A DNA stretch of 64,000 bases from Plenodomus lindquistii. Taxonomy: Eukaryota; Ascomycota; Dothideomycetes; Pleosporales; Leptosphaeriaceae. The stretch covers positions 806,001 through 870,000 of the forward strand of contig JANUWI010000009.1 of the NCBI GenBank assembly GCA_025504975.1. The letters are read 5' to 3'. Under the pieces are notes generated by a model that was given only the letters and a program-made list of their open reading frames with translations, was not told the DNA's origin and ran no database searches. Both the position numbers and the translations under genes were made by a program. Positions 21,510-32,601 of this stretch are shown here, piece by piece (position 1 is the stretch's first letter; each line of letters starts with the position of its first letter).

Positions 21510-23392
21510 ATGTCAGAGCCAAAAGCAGCGAGCGATCCCCAGCCAGTCAAGTCTTTCGCTTCAGGAACTCTGCAGAAGGGCGAGTATGGCGCCCTGGGTG
21601 GTTTTGGAGAGAAACAATCGGATAAACCATTGTTTGGTCCGGTCTCCGCTGTACCACCAGAGCGACGAAAGAAGGTCATCATTGTTGGTGGTGGCATCAA
21701 CGGCATCCAGCAAGCCAGCACTCTCCTTCGAGACGGCTGCGTCAGCCTAAAGGATATCCAAATCTTTGATGCATTGGATGGCTTTGGAGGTGTTTGGCAG
21801 AAGAACAAATATCCTGGCTGCGCATGCGATGTCCCTTCATCGATATACACGAGCTCAATCTATCTCAATAGATGTAAGCATTTCGAGAAAGAGAGAGAGA
21901 AATACTCACTTCACACAGTCTTTGTATTGAATACAGAGAAACTAATAATTAACAGATTGGACACATAGATTTGCGAACCGTGCCCAGATCCAATCGTATT
22001 TTGAGCGATTCGCACTCGACTATCATCTCGATCAATGCACGCAGTTTCGCACTTTTGTCCAAGCTTGTACCTGGGACGAAGAACTCCTCGTTTGGCACGT
22101 GGCAGTTGCGAAGCAAGGAAAAGTCGAGCATTGGATTGCAGACATTGTTTGCCAGTGCGTTGGGTCGCTGGATAGGCCAAAATTCGGTACAACACCTGGC
22201 CGCGAACTGTTCAAAGGGGCTTCCTGGCACACGGCGTATTGGAACAACGACTATGATCTGAGCGGTAAACGAGTCGCCATTATTGGATGCGGGCCGAGTG
22301 CTGCTCAAATCATTCCTGAAATCGTAGACAAGGTTGAGCATCTTACAATTTACATGCGTACGCCACCGGTATGCGTTCCTCGAGGTGACTACGCGTACTC
22401 CAGGTAAGTTCCAAGAGCGCAGCAAAAGGTTGTTCACGTGATGACTGACGCACCCAGGTTTTTCCGTTGGGCGTTGAAGTGGGTTCCATTCGTCGCGTGG
22501 TTTTCCCGTGCCCGCTTGAACCTGTGGATGATAACCTTTGGCCGTGGGCAGGCTACGGACGGTCACCCCAGGAATGATATGTTGAACCAACGCGCGCTAG
22601 CCCATATGGAATCGCAGGTCAAGGACCCCGAACTCCGCAAGATACTGACGCCAAACTCCAAATGTAAGCTCTTCGACCTGTTTCTTGACGTAGATTCTCT
22701 CTCTCTCTCTCTCTCTCTAACCTGGTTTCTGAGTAGTTTTCTGCAAAAGGCCGCTATACCTAGACCATTTCTATCCGGCCCTTGTAAAGCCTAATTGCAC
22801 AGTGCTGCGGGAAAATCTAATCAGTTATACCGAGAACGGTGTGCTGTCTTCCGACTCGAACGGCACACAAACCGAACGCAAGTTCGATGTCATCATATTT
22901 GGCACTGGGTTCAACGCCGCCCAGTACCTTGAGCACGAAACCATTCGTGGCCTAAACGGATGCGAATTGCAAACAAAATGGAAGGCTCACCCTGAGGCTC
23001 TGTACGGCTTGGCCACCAACCAGTTTCCAAACATGTTTTTTTGTTTTGGCCCAAATTCAGCTACAGTCTGGGGTTCTCAGCTGGACAATTGGGAACAGCA
23101 GGCGAGGTTCGCAACCAAAGCGGTAAGCGAATCGGTTAAGAGGGCAAGAAAGGGGACCAGGTTTGCAATGCACCCTAAGCGATCTGTGGAGCTGGACTAT
23201 AACGCTGAGGTACAAAAGCGTCAAGCTGGTGTGTACACTTGGTCTACGTCTAGCTGCATTACTTACTACAAGAACGACGATGGCTGGAATACGTTTACCA
23301 TGCCCTGGAGTTGGTGGCAATTTAGGAGGATGCTAAGGAAAATCTTCTGGGATCAATGGGAGGTCATTGAGAAGCCACTAGAAAAGTTCTAG
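21510..23392 (+). CDS. Baeyer-Villiger-type FAD monooxygenase 2
   Basis: Four exons: 21510-21873, 21956-22403, 22458-22663 and 22737-23392 (1674 nt, 557 residues). Motifs in order: VIIVGGGINGIQQA (FAD fold), GFGGVWQKNKYPGCACDVPS, the BVMO fingerprint as FKGASWHTAYW, a second Rossmann VAIIGCGPSAAQII, and IIFGTGFNAAQYL. The middle and C-terminal parts differ strongly from BVMO 1, so the pair is not a recent duplication. The long N-terminal leader (about 50 residues before the Rossmann fold) is hydrophilic. It probably oxidises a ketone or aldehyde; the substrate is unknown. Intron 3 contains a TC dinucleotide run that may serve as its polypyrimidine tract. Confidence 0.88.
22696..22718 (+). repeat. 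TC dinucleotide microsatellite inside a BVMO 2 intron
   Basis: An uninterrupted TC run of about 23 nt lies upstream of the TAG acceptor at 22736, inside intron 3. Confidence 0.85.
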
Positions 23393-23972
23393 AGGCATTG
23401 CAATACGTAGATCGGTTGGATGTAATGTACAGTTGAAGCTTCCCAGGAAGTCTTACGACCGAATAAGTTTACAGTGCACGCAATGCTTAGTTTATTGTAG
23501 GACTAGCGCCATTGTTTGTGCTGAGATGCTAACTAATTAGGGATCTGCTCTATCTTGCAATCAAAAGTTTTGCTCCTACTAATTTCAAGCTCACTATAGC
23601 TTTCTGATGGCAAGAGCTTCTTTTGGAAGCAACAAACAATTTCCATCTTGAATGACGCGTCTAAGAATTGTAGAGCCACAGTACCAAGTGAAGGCACAGC
23701 GTTCCTGTAAACCTGAGGCTATACCTAGGTATCTTCTACACATGCATCGTCACAGCATGAGGAGAATGGACGGCCAGGTGGAATGAACTTTTTGATTTCC
23801 CTTCCGCTGTCACGCAGAAGAACTTGTCTAAGCTAACCAGAGCATGTGGCTCGGCGTTCCCTCCATTCTCGCTTGTTTGAGAAGTGGGCGAAACTACCAT
23901 TCGTGAAATAGTCATGGTATCGTTCGAAGCTGTCCGTTACTCCACCCAACAAATGAATCTAAGACAACCAAC
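23393..23972. other. Intergenic, right edge of the accessory island
   Basis: 580 bp between the convergent BVMO 2 and RPL7. No gene or repeat was recognised. Confidence 0.55.
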
Positions 23973-24912
23973 TTAGTTCATCTGCCTGACGAGCTGGTTG
24001 ATGAACTCCTCGCGGTTGCCGAGATCTCCGCCCTCGATGAAGTGCTTGAACTTCCTGGTGCGGAAGCCGCCGGTGGGGGAGGAGAGCTTGAATGGCCAAA
24101 GGAAGTTGGAGGCCTGCTTGAAGTTGGGGCCAACGGTGTAGATCTCGTGGATCAGGTCCTCGACCGAGGTGATGCCGAACTTCTCAAGGCTGCCCTCGAT
24201 GACATCGTTGGTGGTGATGGGAATGCGCTGCTTGTTGACCTTGGCGTATCCGCGCTTGTAGATGAGCTCGCGGACGGTCTTCAAGTTGGGGTATCCGTAG
24301 GCGACGAAGGGCTCGACGATCTTGAGCATCTCGCTGGTGGCCTTTGTGAGGCGGATGAAGACGCCATTGTTGATCTGGAGAAGACGGAGGAGCTGGAGGG
24401 TCTTGCGCTTCTTGGGGTCAATCTTGTTGATACTGTGTGGGGTTAGTATGAGCAAGAAGGTACGGCATGCAGATAGACATACCCCTTGATACGGACAACA
24501 AAGACGAGACGGGACTCGGCGGGCACGAAGAGGGAGTTGTCCTTCTTCGCGGCGCGCTTGGCGTCGATGATGTCGCGCTGGGCCTGGAGGTACTCCTGGT
24601 TGTACTTCTCGGCGCGCTTGAAGAGCGTCTCGCGCTTCTGCTTGTTGGCCTAAGAGAGTCTTAGCCAACTGTGATGCTCCTATCCGCTTGCGCAGGTTGC
24701 GGGAGACGGGTCATCTATCGTACCTCACGCTTCTTCTTCAGGTCGGCCGCTTGCGAGTCGGTCGTCTTCTGGTGAGCCTTCTGCTTCTTGAGCACCGACT
24801 CGGGGACGGCGATGTCGTTGTGGGTGGGGACGCTGTGAGACCGACAATGTTAGCAGAATTCTTCCATTGGACTGTCTCGTTTCGCAAGAGCAACCTACGA
24901 TGAGCGGGCCAT
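23973..24912 (-). CDS. RPL7: 60S ribosomal protein L7 (uL30)
   Basis: Four exons: 24899-24912, 24724-24832, 24483-24649 and 23973-24432 (750 nt, 249 residues). The first exon is only 14 nt (MARSS), a usual arrangement for fungal ribosomal protein genes. Recognisable segments: [28 protein letters not shown], then FVVRIKG joined to [68 protein letters not shown], and the C-terminal [19 protein letters not shown]. It binds rRNA in the large subunit. Codon use is strongly C/G-ending, as expected of high expression. It shares a 274-bp divergent promoter with NCL1. Confidence 0.97.
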
Positions 24913-25186
24913 GTTTGCTGGTGGTTAGTCGGCTGTCGATTGTCGGGAAGCTGAGGATTCCAAGTTTTGCAGCGACAGGCGAATATTCGTTGTGGGTTGC
25001 GCTCGGACCACATGACTACGCCGAAGAGGGGCTAGACTTGGCTCTCGGCGATTGGAGCCCCGCCTAGCCTGCAAGCTATCCATCCATCCATCGACATTTT
25101 TCTTGAGCTGTAGACTAGCTTGCGACACGACCAGTTTGCCCCAAGTTGGCAAACATCCAATCACCCCCACAGTCCCAATCGCAAAC
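24913..25186. promoter_or_regulatory. Short divergent promoter shared by RPL7 and NCL1
   Basis: Only 274 bp separate the two start codons. It includes CATCCATCCATCGACA (about 25079-25094) and a pyrimidine-rich stretch before the NCL1 ATG. One bidirectional promoter serving a ribosomal protein and a tRNA-modifying enzyme is likely from the distance alone. Confidence 0.55.
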
Positions 25187-27805
25187 ATGGCGAGAGGAGG
25201 AGGTCGCGTAAGCATGCGCTCTGCATTCGCCCCCGAATTGCATTCTAATATCGACTAGGGCGGCGGTCGCAAGCCATTTCGCGGCAAAGGCAGAGGTCGC
25301 GGAGGCGGCGGTGGAGGTGGTGGCAGAGACACGCGCTCAGAGCCATGGTCCACCATCGAGCGCAAAAACGACCTGTTCGAGAGCTACTACCGCATGGGTG
25401 GCTTTCTCGACGAAGCCGAATTCGAGGAAATGTGGAAGACCCTCAAGGCCGACCTGCCAAACAGCTTCCGCTTCACTGGCACAAAATCTGATGCCCTTGC
25501 CGTGCGCGAAATCTTCAAGCAACGATACGTCCCTGCCATCGCCGCGCAGAAGTTCGAGGGCAAGCCTGTGCCACCCCCAGAGCCTGTACAGGCCTTCCCA
25601 GACGAGCTTGTGTGGCACATGAAGACACACAAGAAGATTATCCGACGACACGCACCCTTCGCCGACTTCCAAAAGTTCCTTGTCGCCGAGGCAGCATCGG
25701 GAAACATCAGCAGGCAAGAGGTCGTCAGTATGATCCCGCCGCATTTCCTCGACGTCAAGCCTGGCATGGTCGTCTTGGACATGTGCGCTGCGCCAGGAAG
25801 CAAGTCTGCACAACTCGCAGAGATGATTCACGGCGACGAGGAGGAGCGAGTTAGCCGCGTCGCAAAAGGCGAGTCCGTCGACCTCACCGAGGAAGGCGAC
25901 TACAGCGACGACGGCCGATCCACCGGTCTTCTCATTGCGAACGATACCGATTACAAGCGCGCTGGCATGTTGGTCCACCAGGTCAAGCGCCTCAACTTCC
26001 CCAACCTTATTGTCACTCAACACGATGCATCGATATTTCCCTCGATTGAACTCCCTAGCGAAAATAGCCAGAAGAAGCGGTACCTCAAGTACGACCGAAT
26101 CTTGGCTGATGTGCCATGCTCTGGCGATGGCACCGCGCGCAAGAACCCCAACGTTTGGCAAAAGTGGACACCCAAGGACGGACTTGGTCTGCACAACTTG
26201 CAACTGCGCATTCTCCATCGAGGTCTGCAGATGCTCAAGAAAGGTGGACGCATGGTGTACTCGACCTGCAGTATGAACCCTGTAGAGAACGAGGCAGTCA
26301 TCGCTGCTGCCATCGAGGCTAGCGGAGGCACATCCAAGGTTCAACTGGTAGACTGTTCCGATCGCCTACCCAACCTCAAGCGCAAGCCTGGTCTCAACGT
26401 CTGGAAGGTCCTTGACACATCGTCCATAACAGCAGGAGGCGAGAAGACTGCTCACATGTTTACCTCGTGGGAGGCATACCAGAAGGCCAGGGCCAAGTAT
26501 GAGGTCGACGAGCCTGAGCGCCAGTTCTCGACAAAGGTCACTGCCAGCTGCTTCCCTCCACTTGCCAAGTCTGAGGAAGAGCGCATCCCTCTTGAGAGGT
26601 GTATCCGCGTATACCCTCATCAGCAGGATACTGGTGGTTTCTTCATCGCCGTCATCGAGAAGCTCGACGACATCAAGATCTCGCAAGTGCAGAACCCAGA
26701 AAACCCAGCAAAGGCGGAGCGGAGACAAAATCAGGCCGAGAACACAACCGACTCTGCCATTCCCACACCCAAAGAGAATGTCATCGAAGCCGATGCAACC
26801 ATGGGCGAGTCCGAGGATGTTCCCGACGTAGCAGCCACCCTGAAGCGTAAGTTGGATGAGAATGAAGAGAATGGTGCTCCCAAGAAGACCAAAACTACCG
26901 AAGAGTCCGTCACTAAGTCCACAGATAACGGCGTAGCCGCAAAGGAGGAAGAGTCGACAAATACGCAACCCACCGCTCCCAAGGATGCTCGTCTTAAGCC
27001 TGAGAACCAGAGCCAGAACAAGGAATACTTTGAATATCTCGCCAACGATGACCCTGCTATTGCTAACATCATGGACTTCTTTGGCATCTCCTCGCGCTTT
27101 CCCCGCGATCGTTTCATGGTCAAGAACAAGGAGGGTCTGTCGCTCAACAAGATTTACTACACATCTGCCTTTGCGCGCACCATCATCTCTACCAACAAGG
27201 ACCGCGGTATGAAGTTTATCCACTGCGGTGTCGTCATGTTTGTTGCGCACAAAATCAAGGACAAGGACTACACGCACGCACCTTGGCGTCTGCAGAACGA
27301 GGGTATCCGTATCCTTGAGCCATGGGCAAACAAGCGCATCGTCAACTGCACGAGCAAAGCCACACTCCACCAGCTGCTGTGTGAGATGTTCCCCAAGTTG
27401 CCCAAGGAGGGCGATACAGGCCTTGGCGAGGTTGGCGACCAACTCCAGAAGATGGACATTGGCTGCGCTTTTGTGCGCGTCGAAGCAAATGAAGACGAAG
27501 GTATTCCGTACAGGATGGTTCTGCCTATGTGGAGACATCCTGGTAGCGCCAACTTGATGGTTGACAAGGATGAGAGGAAGGCGATGCTGCTGCGTTTGTT
27601 CAACGAGAAGGACACGGAGATTATCAATCACGTGGCTGAAAAGGCAAAGCTTGAGGCTGCAGCTGCTGCACAGGAGGAGTCCGGCGACGCGAACACCGAG
27701 AGCAAGGAAAATGGCGATGTCAGCGATGGTGAGCAGGCAGATGAGAACATGATCGCAGAGGAGGAAGAAGGTGCCATGAACGTTGATGTCGACGACAACG
27801 CTTAG
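25187..27805 (+). CDS. NCL1: tRNA (cytosine-5)-methyltransferase, Ncl1/Trm4 (NSUN2) type
   Basis: Two exons, 25187-25207 and 25259-27805 (2568 nt, 855 residues). Exon 1 encodes just MARGGGR. The joined N-terminus is a Gly/Arg-rich tract (about residues 1-30), then an N-terminal extension and the SAM-dependent core: VLDMCAAPGSKSAQLAE (SAM binding), ILADVPCSGDGTARKNP (PCS motif) and GGRMVYSTCSMNPVENEAV (TCS motif with the catalytic Cys). A Lys/Glu-rich insertion (about 430-560) and a C-terminal domain with FFGISSRFPRDRFMVKN follow, as in Trm4/NSUN2. It methylates cytosines in tRNAs, mainly in the nucleus. The acidic tail EEEEGAMNVDVDDNA ends the protein. Confidence 0.95.
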
Positions 27806-28412
27806 GTGAGCAGTACCCACGCTGGGATGAAGATATGAGGGATATTTCACGTGTCTGTTGGACGTCTTGCGGTATATTGGGTCTGCATTTGGGTTTGGCG
27901 TTTGAAAGTATCGTAGCCATCTCTACATTGATGGTCTTTGCAATATGATGCATATCTCGCTTTCAATGCCCTCACAAATGTTAGTATACTGCGAGAGCAT
28001 GTCTGGGCTTTGGTTCCCACTCACGTGTGCCTACGCATGGCATGCGGCAGGGATGACTTACCCTATCAAAAAGCCGAGAACCTAATTCCGAGTGAACCGC
28101 CTAGTGTGGTGCAAATGCATGATCTCATTGGTGTGCCTGTGCAACCCCACGTCAACACCACGGCTGAGCGACGGCTAGAGCTGAAGTTGCGCGCCGCATT
28201 CGTATATGAGATGGAGGGTGCCCCGCTGCCGTCATCGATCTCAGCTGGACTTGCTTTCGATGTCTTGGACGCCCCGCTAAAGAATCGAAGATTGTTGGCA
28301 CGTTTGTACAGACAGACCTGACGCGTTCGAGCATTGCCAAAGCCAACATTGAGAGCAGGAACATTGAACAGACTGTATCGAGCCCACGAAACCATTGGAA
28401 GACACCGCCACC
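27806..28412. other. Intergenic between NCL1 and the PLC-like gene
   Basis: About 600 bp. Open frames on both strands (for example 27938-28321 plus, 127 codons) show no family features and are taken as chance. The right part should be the promoter of the PLC-like gene. Confidence 0.5.
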
Positions 28413-29825
28413 ATGCCGTCAAAAGGTATCCTATGCTACACCTATATTGCTGTGGACAACGTAGAAGTCGAGTACACCGTGCCCAAGAACAACGCCAAAA
28501 GATCCGATCAACACCAATTCCATCTAAACCATCTTGAAGTTGAATCCTCCAATCTCGGACACTTCAAATTCACGGGCCGCTTCGATTTCACCGTGCGTCG
28601 CGACGGCCGCGAACTCACAAAACAATGGGTAGACGTCAACACCATGACGGGCAAACTAGAAGACGGAAGCATGATGACCATGGACCAAACCCCCAGCATC
28701 TTTGCCGAAGACCTCATAATCTGCTACGGCTTCTACGACGCAGGCCCTGGTCTCGCAAACCTACCCAAACAACACCAATGCTACGTCACCATCACCAAAA
28801 GCTACGAAAACTGGATGCGAGACGTTGTCCCACCCAGCGACGAGGATAAATCCAACAAGCCGTTTAGAAAAATGGTTCTCCCATCCGCCCACGACATTGG
28901 CATGAATAGCATGGCCACGAGCATGCAACTGTTGAAGAATGCAGGCACAGGCGTAATCAAAGAAGTCCTCGGTCGCAGTCTTCCCCGCGCCCTCTCCATC
29001 ATCAATAACATCAGCGACAGCGCGGTAAACCACATAGCACCAGACATCATCCGCGCACTTGCCATTACGCAAAAAGACAGCCTAGACACGATTCTCAAAC
29101 TCGGCGCCCGCTACTTTGAATTTCGCCCTGCGAAATGTCATCGCCAGTTACAGCGCGTCAGTGGGCTGGAGGATACGTGGTATTTCCAACATGGCGCGAT
29201 ACCAGGGATGTCGTATCGCGCGTTCCTCGAAGACGTGGTGCGGTTCCTACAGGACCACAGCGATGAGATTGTCGTCCTGCAGAATCGGTGGGATGGCGTG
29301 CCGGGGGATTGTCCGAGGCCGAGTGAGGACGAATTGCGCGATGTGTTGGGTGCTGTGCTGGAGGGGAAAGATGTACAAGTTGGGAATGAAGATGATATGC
29401 GGAATCGGAGTATCAAGGAATTGAGGGAGCAGCGGAAACGGCTGGTTGTGCTGCATGAGTGCAGTCAGTGCTCGAATTATGATGATGAGGCTAATGCGAC
29501 CTTGACGGGGGATTCAATGGTGGCGAAGCTGCATTCGATGGGAGATGCGATGCCTAGGGGAGATGCGATTACGCTGTTGCAGTGTCAGGCGACGGCGACG
29601 AATATCAGGGATGTGATTGTGGCGAGTGTGCTGGATAGCGATGTTTCTACGAGTCCTATCTTGGCGACCAAGGGGGTGTGTGATGGTAAGATCTTGCCGC
29701 TTTTGAGAGGCGAGGTTGGGGGCAAGTTGATGGGGGAGGAGGGGGTGGTGGTGTTGTTGAATGATTTCTTCGAGGGTGGGACGGCAGATGTGGCGATTAA
29801 TTGTTGTCGGGAGAGATTGGGATGA
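28413..29825 (+). CDS. PLC-like phosphodiesterase (TIM-barrel, PI-PLC X-type)
   Basis: A single-exon frame of 470 residues. The ATG at 28413 sits in GCCACCATGC, an ideal start context; the frame opens slightly upstream but only with TTG. The first 150 residues resemble a small beta-rich domain (GRFDFTVRRDGRELTKQWVD). The catalytic barrel begins at LPSAHDIGMNSM, with the first His. Next comes ILKLGARYFEFRPA, and WYFQHGAIPGMSY supplies the second conserved His, followed by FLQDHSDEIVVLQNRWDG. These match the two-histidine PLC-like fold found in fungal and bacterial proteins. No signal peptide or membrane segment is visible, so a cytosolic enzyme is likely. The substrate (phosphoinositide or other phosphodiester) is not known. 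Confidence 0.78.
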   Translation: MPSKGILCYTYIAVDNVEVEYTVPKNNAKRSDQHQFHLNHLEVESSNLGHFKFTGRFDFTVRRDGRELTKQWVDVNTMTGKLEDGSMMTMDQTPSIFAEDLIICYGFYDAGPGLANLPKQHQCYVTITKSYENWMRDVVPPSDEDKSNKPFRKMVLPSAHDIGMNSMATSMQLLKNAGTGVIKEVLGRSLPRALSIINNISDSAVNHIAPDIIRALAITQKDSLDTILKLGARYFEFRPAKCHRQLQRVSGLEDTWYFQHGAIPGMSYRAFLEDVVRFLQDHSDEIVVLQNRWDGVPGDCPRPSEDELRDVLGAVLEGKDVQVGNEDDMRNRSIKELREQRKRLVVLHECSQCSNYDDEANATLTGDSMVAKLHSMGDAMPRGDAITLLQCQATATNIRDVIVASVLDSDVSTSPILATKGVCDGKILPLLRGEVGGKLMGEEGVVVLLNDFFEGGTADVAINCCRERLG

Positions 29826-30566
29826 GGGAGATGTGGGGAGATGTCATACGTGGAATCCGCAGAGTCACAGTAGAAGTAGTGACTATGTACGAAGGAGCTA
29901 CTTAGGATGATGTCCTTCTCCCTAAGCACACAAACCATTGTGGACATCTCGACGGGTCAACAGCCATACAATAATCTCCAGGGATCCCATGACATACTGT
30001 ATGCATACTCAAGAAGATATCTAATAAGCTCTGTGTTACTTTGTCGTCTCCTCATTATATCATAGCGCGAAAGCTCATGCACTTTCCAAATGGTGAGGCC
30101 ACAATAAAACCAGGCCCCTCCGTATCTTTGTATGATGGAGCTTGTATTTATTGTGTCCCCATCTCACGTTCAGAGCACAACGCGTGGGTCCCATAGAGTA
30201 GCAAGAAGATGACAAAAGCACTAAAAGTTATTACATTATGATCTCTACTACTCCTAGAGCATCCACGTAATGTCTAATCACACTTAGTAGCATCTTAGTG
30301 TAATTTAGCAGCTACGGTGAATAGTCTAAGTAAGTTGGGTAATTTAATAGACATGGATCACTCCCCCAAAATGAAAACTAGGATGAACGTTCTATGAAGT
30401 GGCAAAATGTGTATCAATTGCACGCACTGAAACCTTGCATAGATCTGCATTTGCAATGTTCAACTATAGATTCCTCCATCGCGCCAGTGCATTCACGAAC
30501 ATCAAGCAACGTACAAAGGTACCTCTACTAGTATCCTATGTCTAATCTTTGGGTGTACCATTTGGG

Positions 30567-30730
30567 ATCGTTGCGATTCTTGCATGGTGTGAGGATGGTC
30601 GATTCAAGGAAGAACTAGGTCGTAGAACCATCCATATCTGGCTCTCTGGAAGGTCCTGAAGTAGTGCTGGTTGCGGCAGGCGGTTTCAGACCATGCAGAT
30701 CAGTCAAAGGCGGTAGCAAGCTGAGCTGCG
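30567..30730 (-). pseudogene. Decayed partial copy of the small unknown gene at 32.6-33.3 kb
   Basis: On the minus strand it reads SLLPPLTDLHGLKPPAAT then STTSGPSREPDMDGSTT, a TAG stop, and FFLESTILTPCKNRNDP. The gene at 32791-33339 reads SSLPSFTGRHGLVTPGASGTT, then its stop, GPSRRPNAPESP and TLLTPHKDRNDR in the same register, with no indel over about 33 codons around the stop. DNA identity is patchy (TCTGGAAGGTCCT, GATCGTTGCGAT shared) with many transitions. The copy has no matching upstream exon in the window and carries its own stop, so it is a truncated relic. Confidence 0.7.
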
Positions 30731-31095
30731 GTAATCGTATGAATCATCGACTTATGATTATGTCCTCAATATCATGAAAGCGCACAAGTCTCTACATTAC
30801 AAGATAGCAAAGAGACTACAAAATAATATTTAGCTTATAACACATCTTGTGAAGTATATATATAGTATACACTACGCTCTTAGGCATTTCTGTACATCTG
30901 TCAACACGTTAAGTTATCTGCAACCCTCCGTACACTTCTAAATTATCATGTCTTGTCATAGCACGACACTGGACCATACGGCCAATGGAAGCTATAAAAC
31001 ACTCATCTAAAGCGATGAGTAATAGTATCAGTTTGTAGAGCAGCAAAATGCATGTTGGTTGCACACCTTGGGCTAGCATGGCGAGCCTCATGTCC

Positions 31096-31823
31096 TCAAA
31101 GTCCATCTTCCCACTTAGCGATAATCACACCAATCTTGAAAGTCCAGGAGATTGAGGTTAATGTCACACTGTGCAAATCAAGGCCGGCGTCTTGCGATGA
31201 ATGATTTTCAGCAAGCTTGACTGACTGATCCGTACAGGTATATCCTGACAGCTCCTTGGTCGCCGCAACCTCCTCGCCAACACGATACGTGGTGGAGGAA
31301 TGATGCGCTCTGGCGTCACGGTATATGTACACATGGAGGTTTGAGAACGTGGCAGAGAAGTTGACGTATGTATTGAATAGTTGATAGAACGAGTATTTGG
31401 TCAGATACCATTGCGCGTCTAAACGGATGTAGTGTGTGAAGAAACCAATCGCGGGTTCGCGCTGCCCGCCCGGCCTCTACCCCGTCTGCACACACATTCT
31501 GCGATCTTAATTCCCTAACTTTATGTTCTGATAGAATAAGGAACTCAAATTCTTTCTCTGGTCATGTTTGTGCAACAACGATAGTTCCATAGACTGCATA
31601 GTCACAGGTCGGATCCATCTTCCTTTCCTCCACCTCCACCGCCACCACCACAGATCATCAAGGAGTAGATCATGCGCCACAAGGCCAGTAAATAGTTGAT
31701 AACTTTCATGATCATGGAAATCGAGTCACCGATGCGGCGATGCTGGCCAGAGTTGCCGTTCACGATGTGCCAGTAGCGAAAACCGATGAGACGGCGCTGG
31801 CATGTGTTGTAAGGTAACCGCAA
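31096..31823 (-). pseudogene. Coding-like relic of unknown family
   Basis: Two open stretches on the minus strand look like real protein. One, about 31823-31617, contains NTCQRRLIGFRYWHIVNG, QHRRIGDSISMIMKVINYLL and a run of eight Gly. The other, about 31475-31096, contains REPAIGFFTHYIRLDAQWYL, NFSATFSNLHVYIYRDAR and SWTFKIGVIIAKWEDGL. They are separated by stops and no splice pattern joining them was convincing. I do not recognise the family. The amphipathic and aromatic content argues for a former protein rather than chance, but an undetected intron structure is also possible. Confidence 0.35.
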
Positions 31824-31984
31824 TCCCGTTTACCGGCCCAGGTCATAATAGAAGTACCAAACTTGATGCTCGAGAGCTGAAGAAAGACGCAAAATATTTG
31901 GTCCACAGACCAGACAGTCTAGTTGATGAGCATGCAGAAAGAGAAGCTAGAAAGCATAACACAGCTGAGAATGTTGAGAAGGGG

Positions 31985-32122
31985 GAAGATGGTGGTGACT
32001 GCGAAGAAGATGAGGGAGGCTGCGAAGAAGATGGTGGAGGCTAAGGGGAAGATAGTGATGGCTACGGGAAAGACGGTAGTAGCTACGGGGAAGATCTAGT
32101 AGTAGCTACAAGGAAGATCCAG
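31985..32122 (+). repeat. Degenerate tandem repeat, acidic/Gly codon-like
   Basis: Units of about 20-24 nt related to GAAGAAGATGGTGGAGGCT recur five or six times with increasing divergence (GGCTGCGAAGAAGATG, GGGGAAGATAGTGATGGCTA, GGAAAGACGGTAGTAGCTA, GGGGAAGATCTAGTAGTAGC). The first units encode an acidic Gly-rich peptide; later units contain stops. Confidence 0.55.
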
Positions 32123-32601
32123 TGATAAAGGTTAACGATAACGAATGAGAGGTCGTAGACATTTTCAACAAGGACGGTGATGTGATAGAGAAGTCTGCAT
32201 CAAGAACATCATACCCAAGGAGGCCAAAGGACTCAAGTCGAAAGAAGAGCTTGCGAGGAAGAAGGCTATCATTAAAATCCAAGTATGGGGAAGGTTTAAA
32301 GACGATGACGTCCGTGAATCCGTCCAGATACCCAGACGCAGCCAAGTAACAGAATTTTGGTCTGAAATCCGCAATAAGTCAATCGCCAATCGTAAGTTGT
32401 AAAGTTGTCTGTGTAGGATGAGAGTTGGGGTTTCAAATAGGTCACATCAACGTGCTTTCGAAGCGTGAACTTGGCTTGGTCTAGTGAGTATCACAATCAT
32501 TATACTGGTAGAAGGTATTGAAATTGTGCAAAGATTTGCTGCAAAGTCTGATGTTTTGCGCGCACGCCGATACTTCTGATCTCTCTACCGCAGCAGTATA
32601 C

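Larger units (their letters stand above)
29826..32601. other. Gene-poor region with coding relics
   Basis: About 2.8 kb without an intact recognisable gene. It contains a decayed copy of the small unknown gene (30567-30730), a longer coding-like minus-strand relic (31096-31823) and a degenerate acidic repeat (31985-32122). The rest shows nothing. Confidence 0.5.

Noticed and set aside
26366..27850. 494-codon minus-strand frame across NCL1
   Set aside because: Antisense to conserved methyltransferase sequence; a codon-bias shadow.
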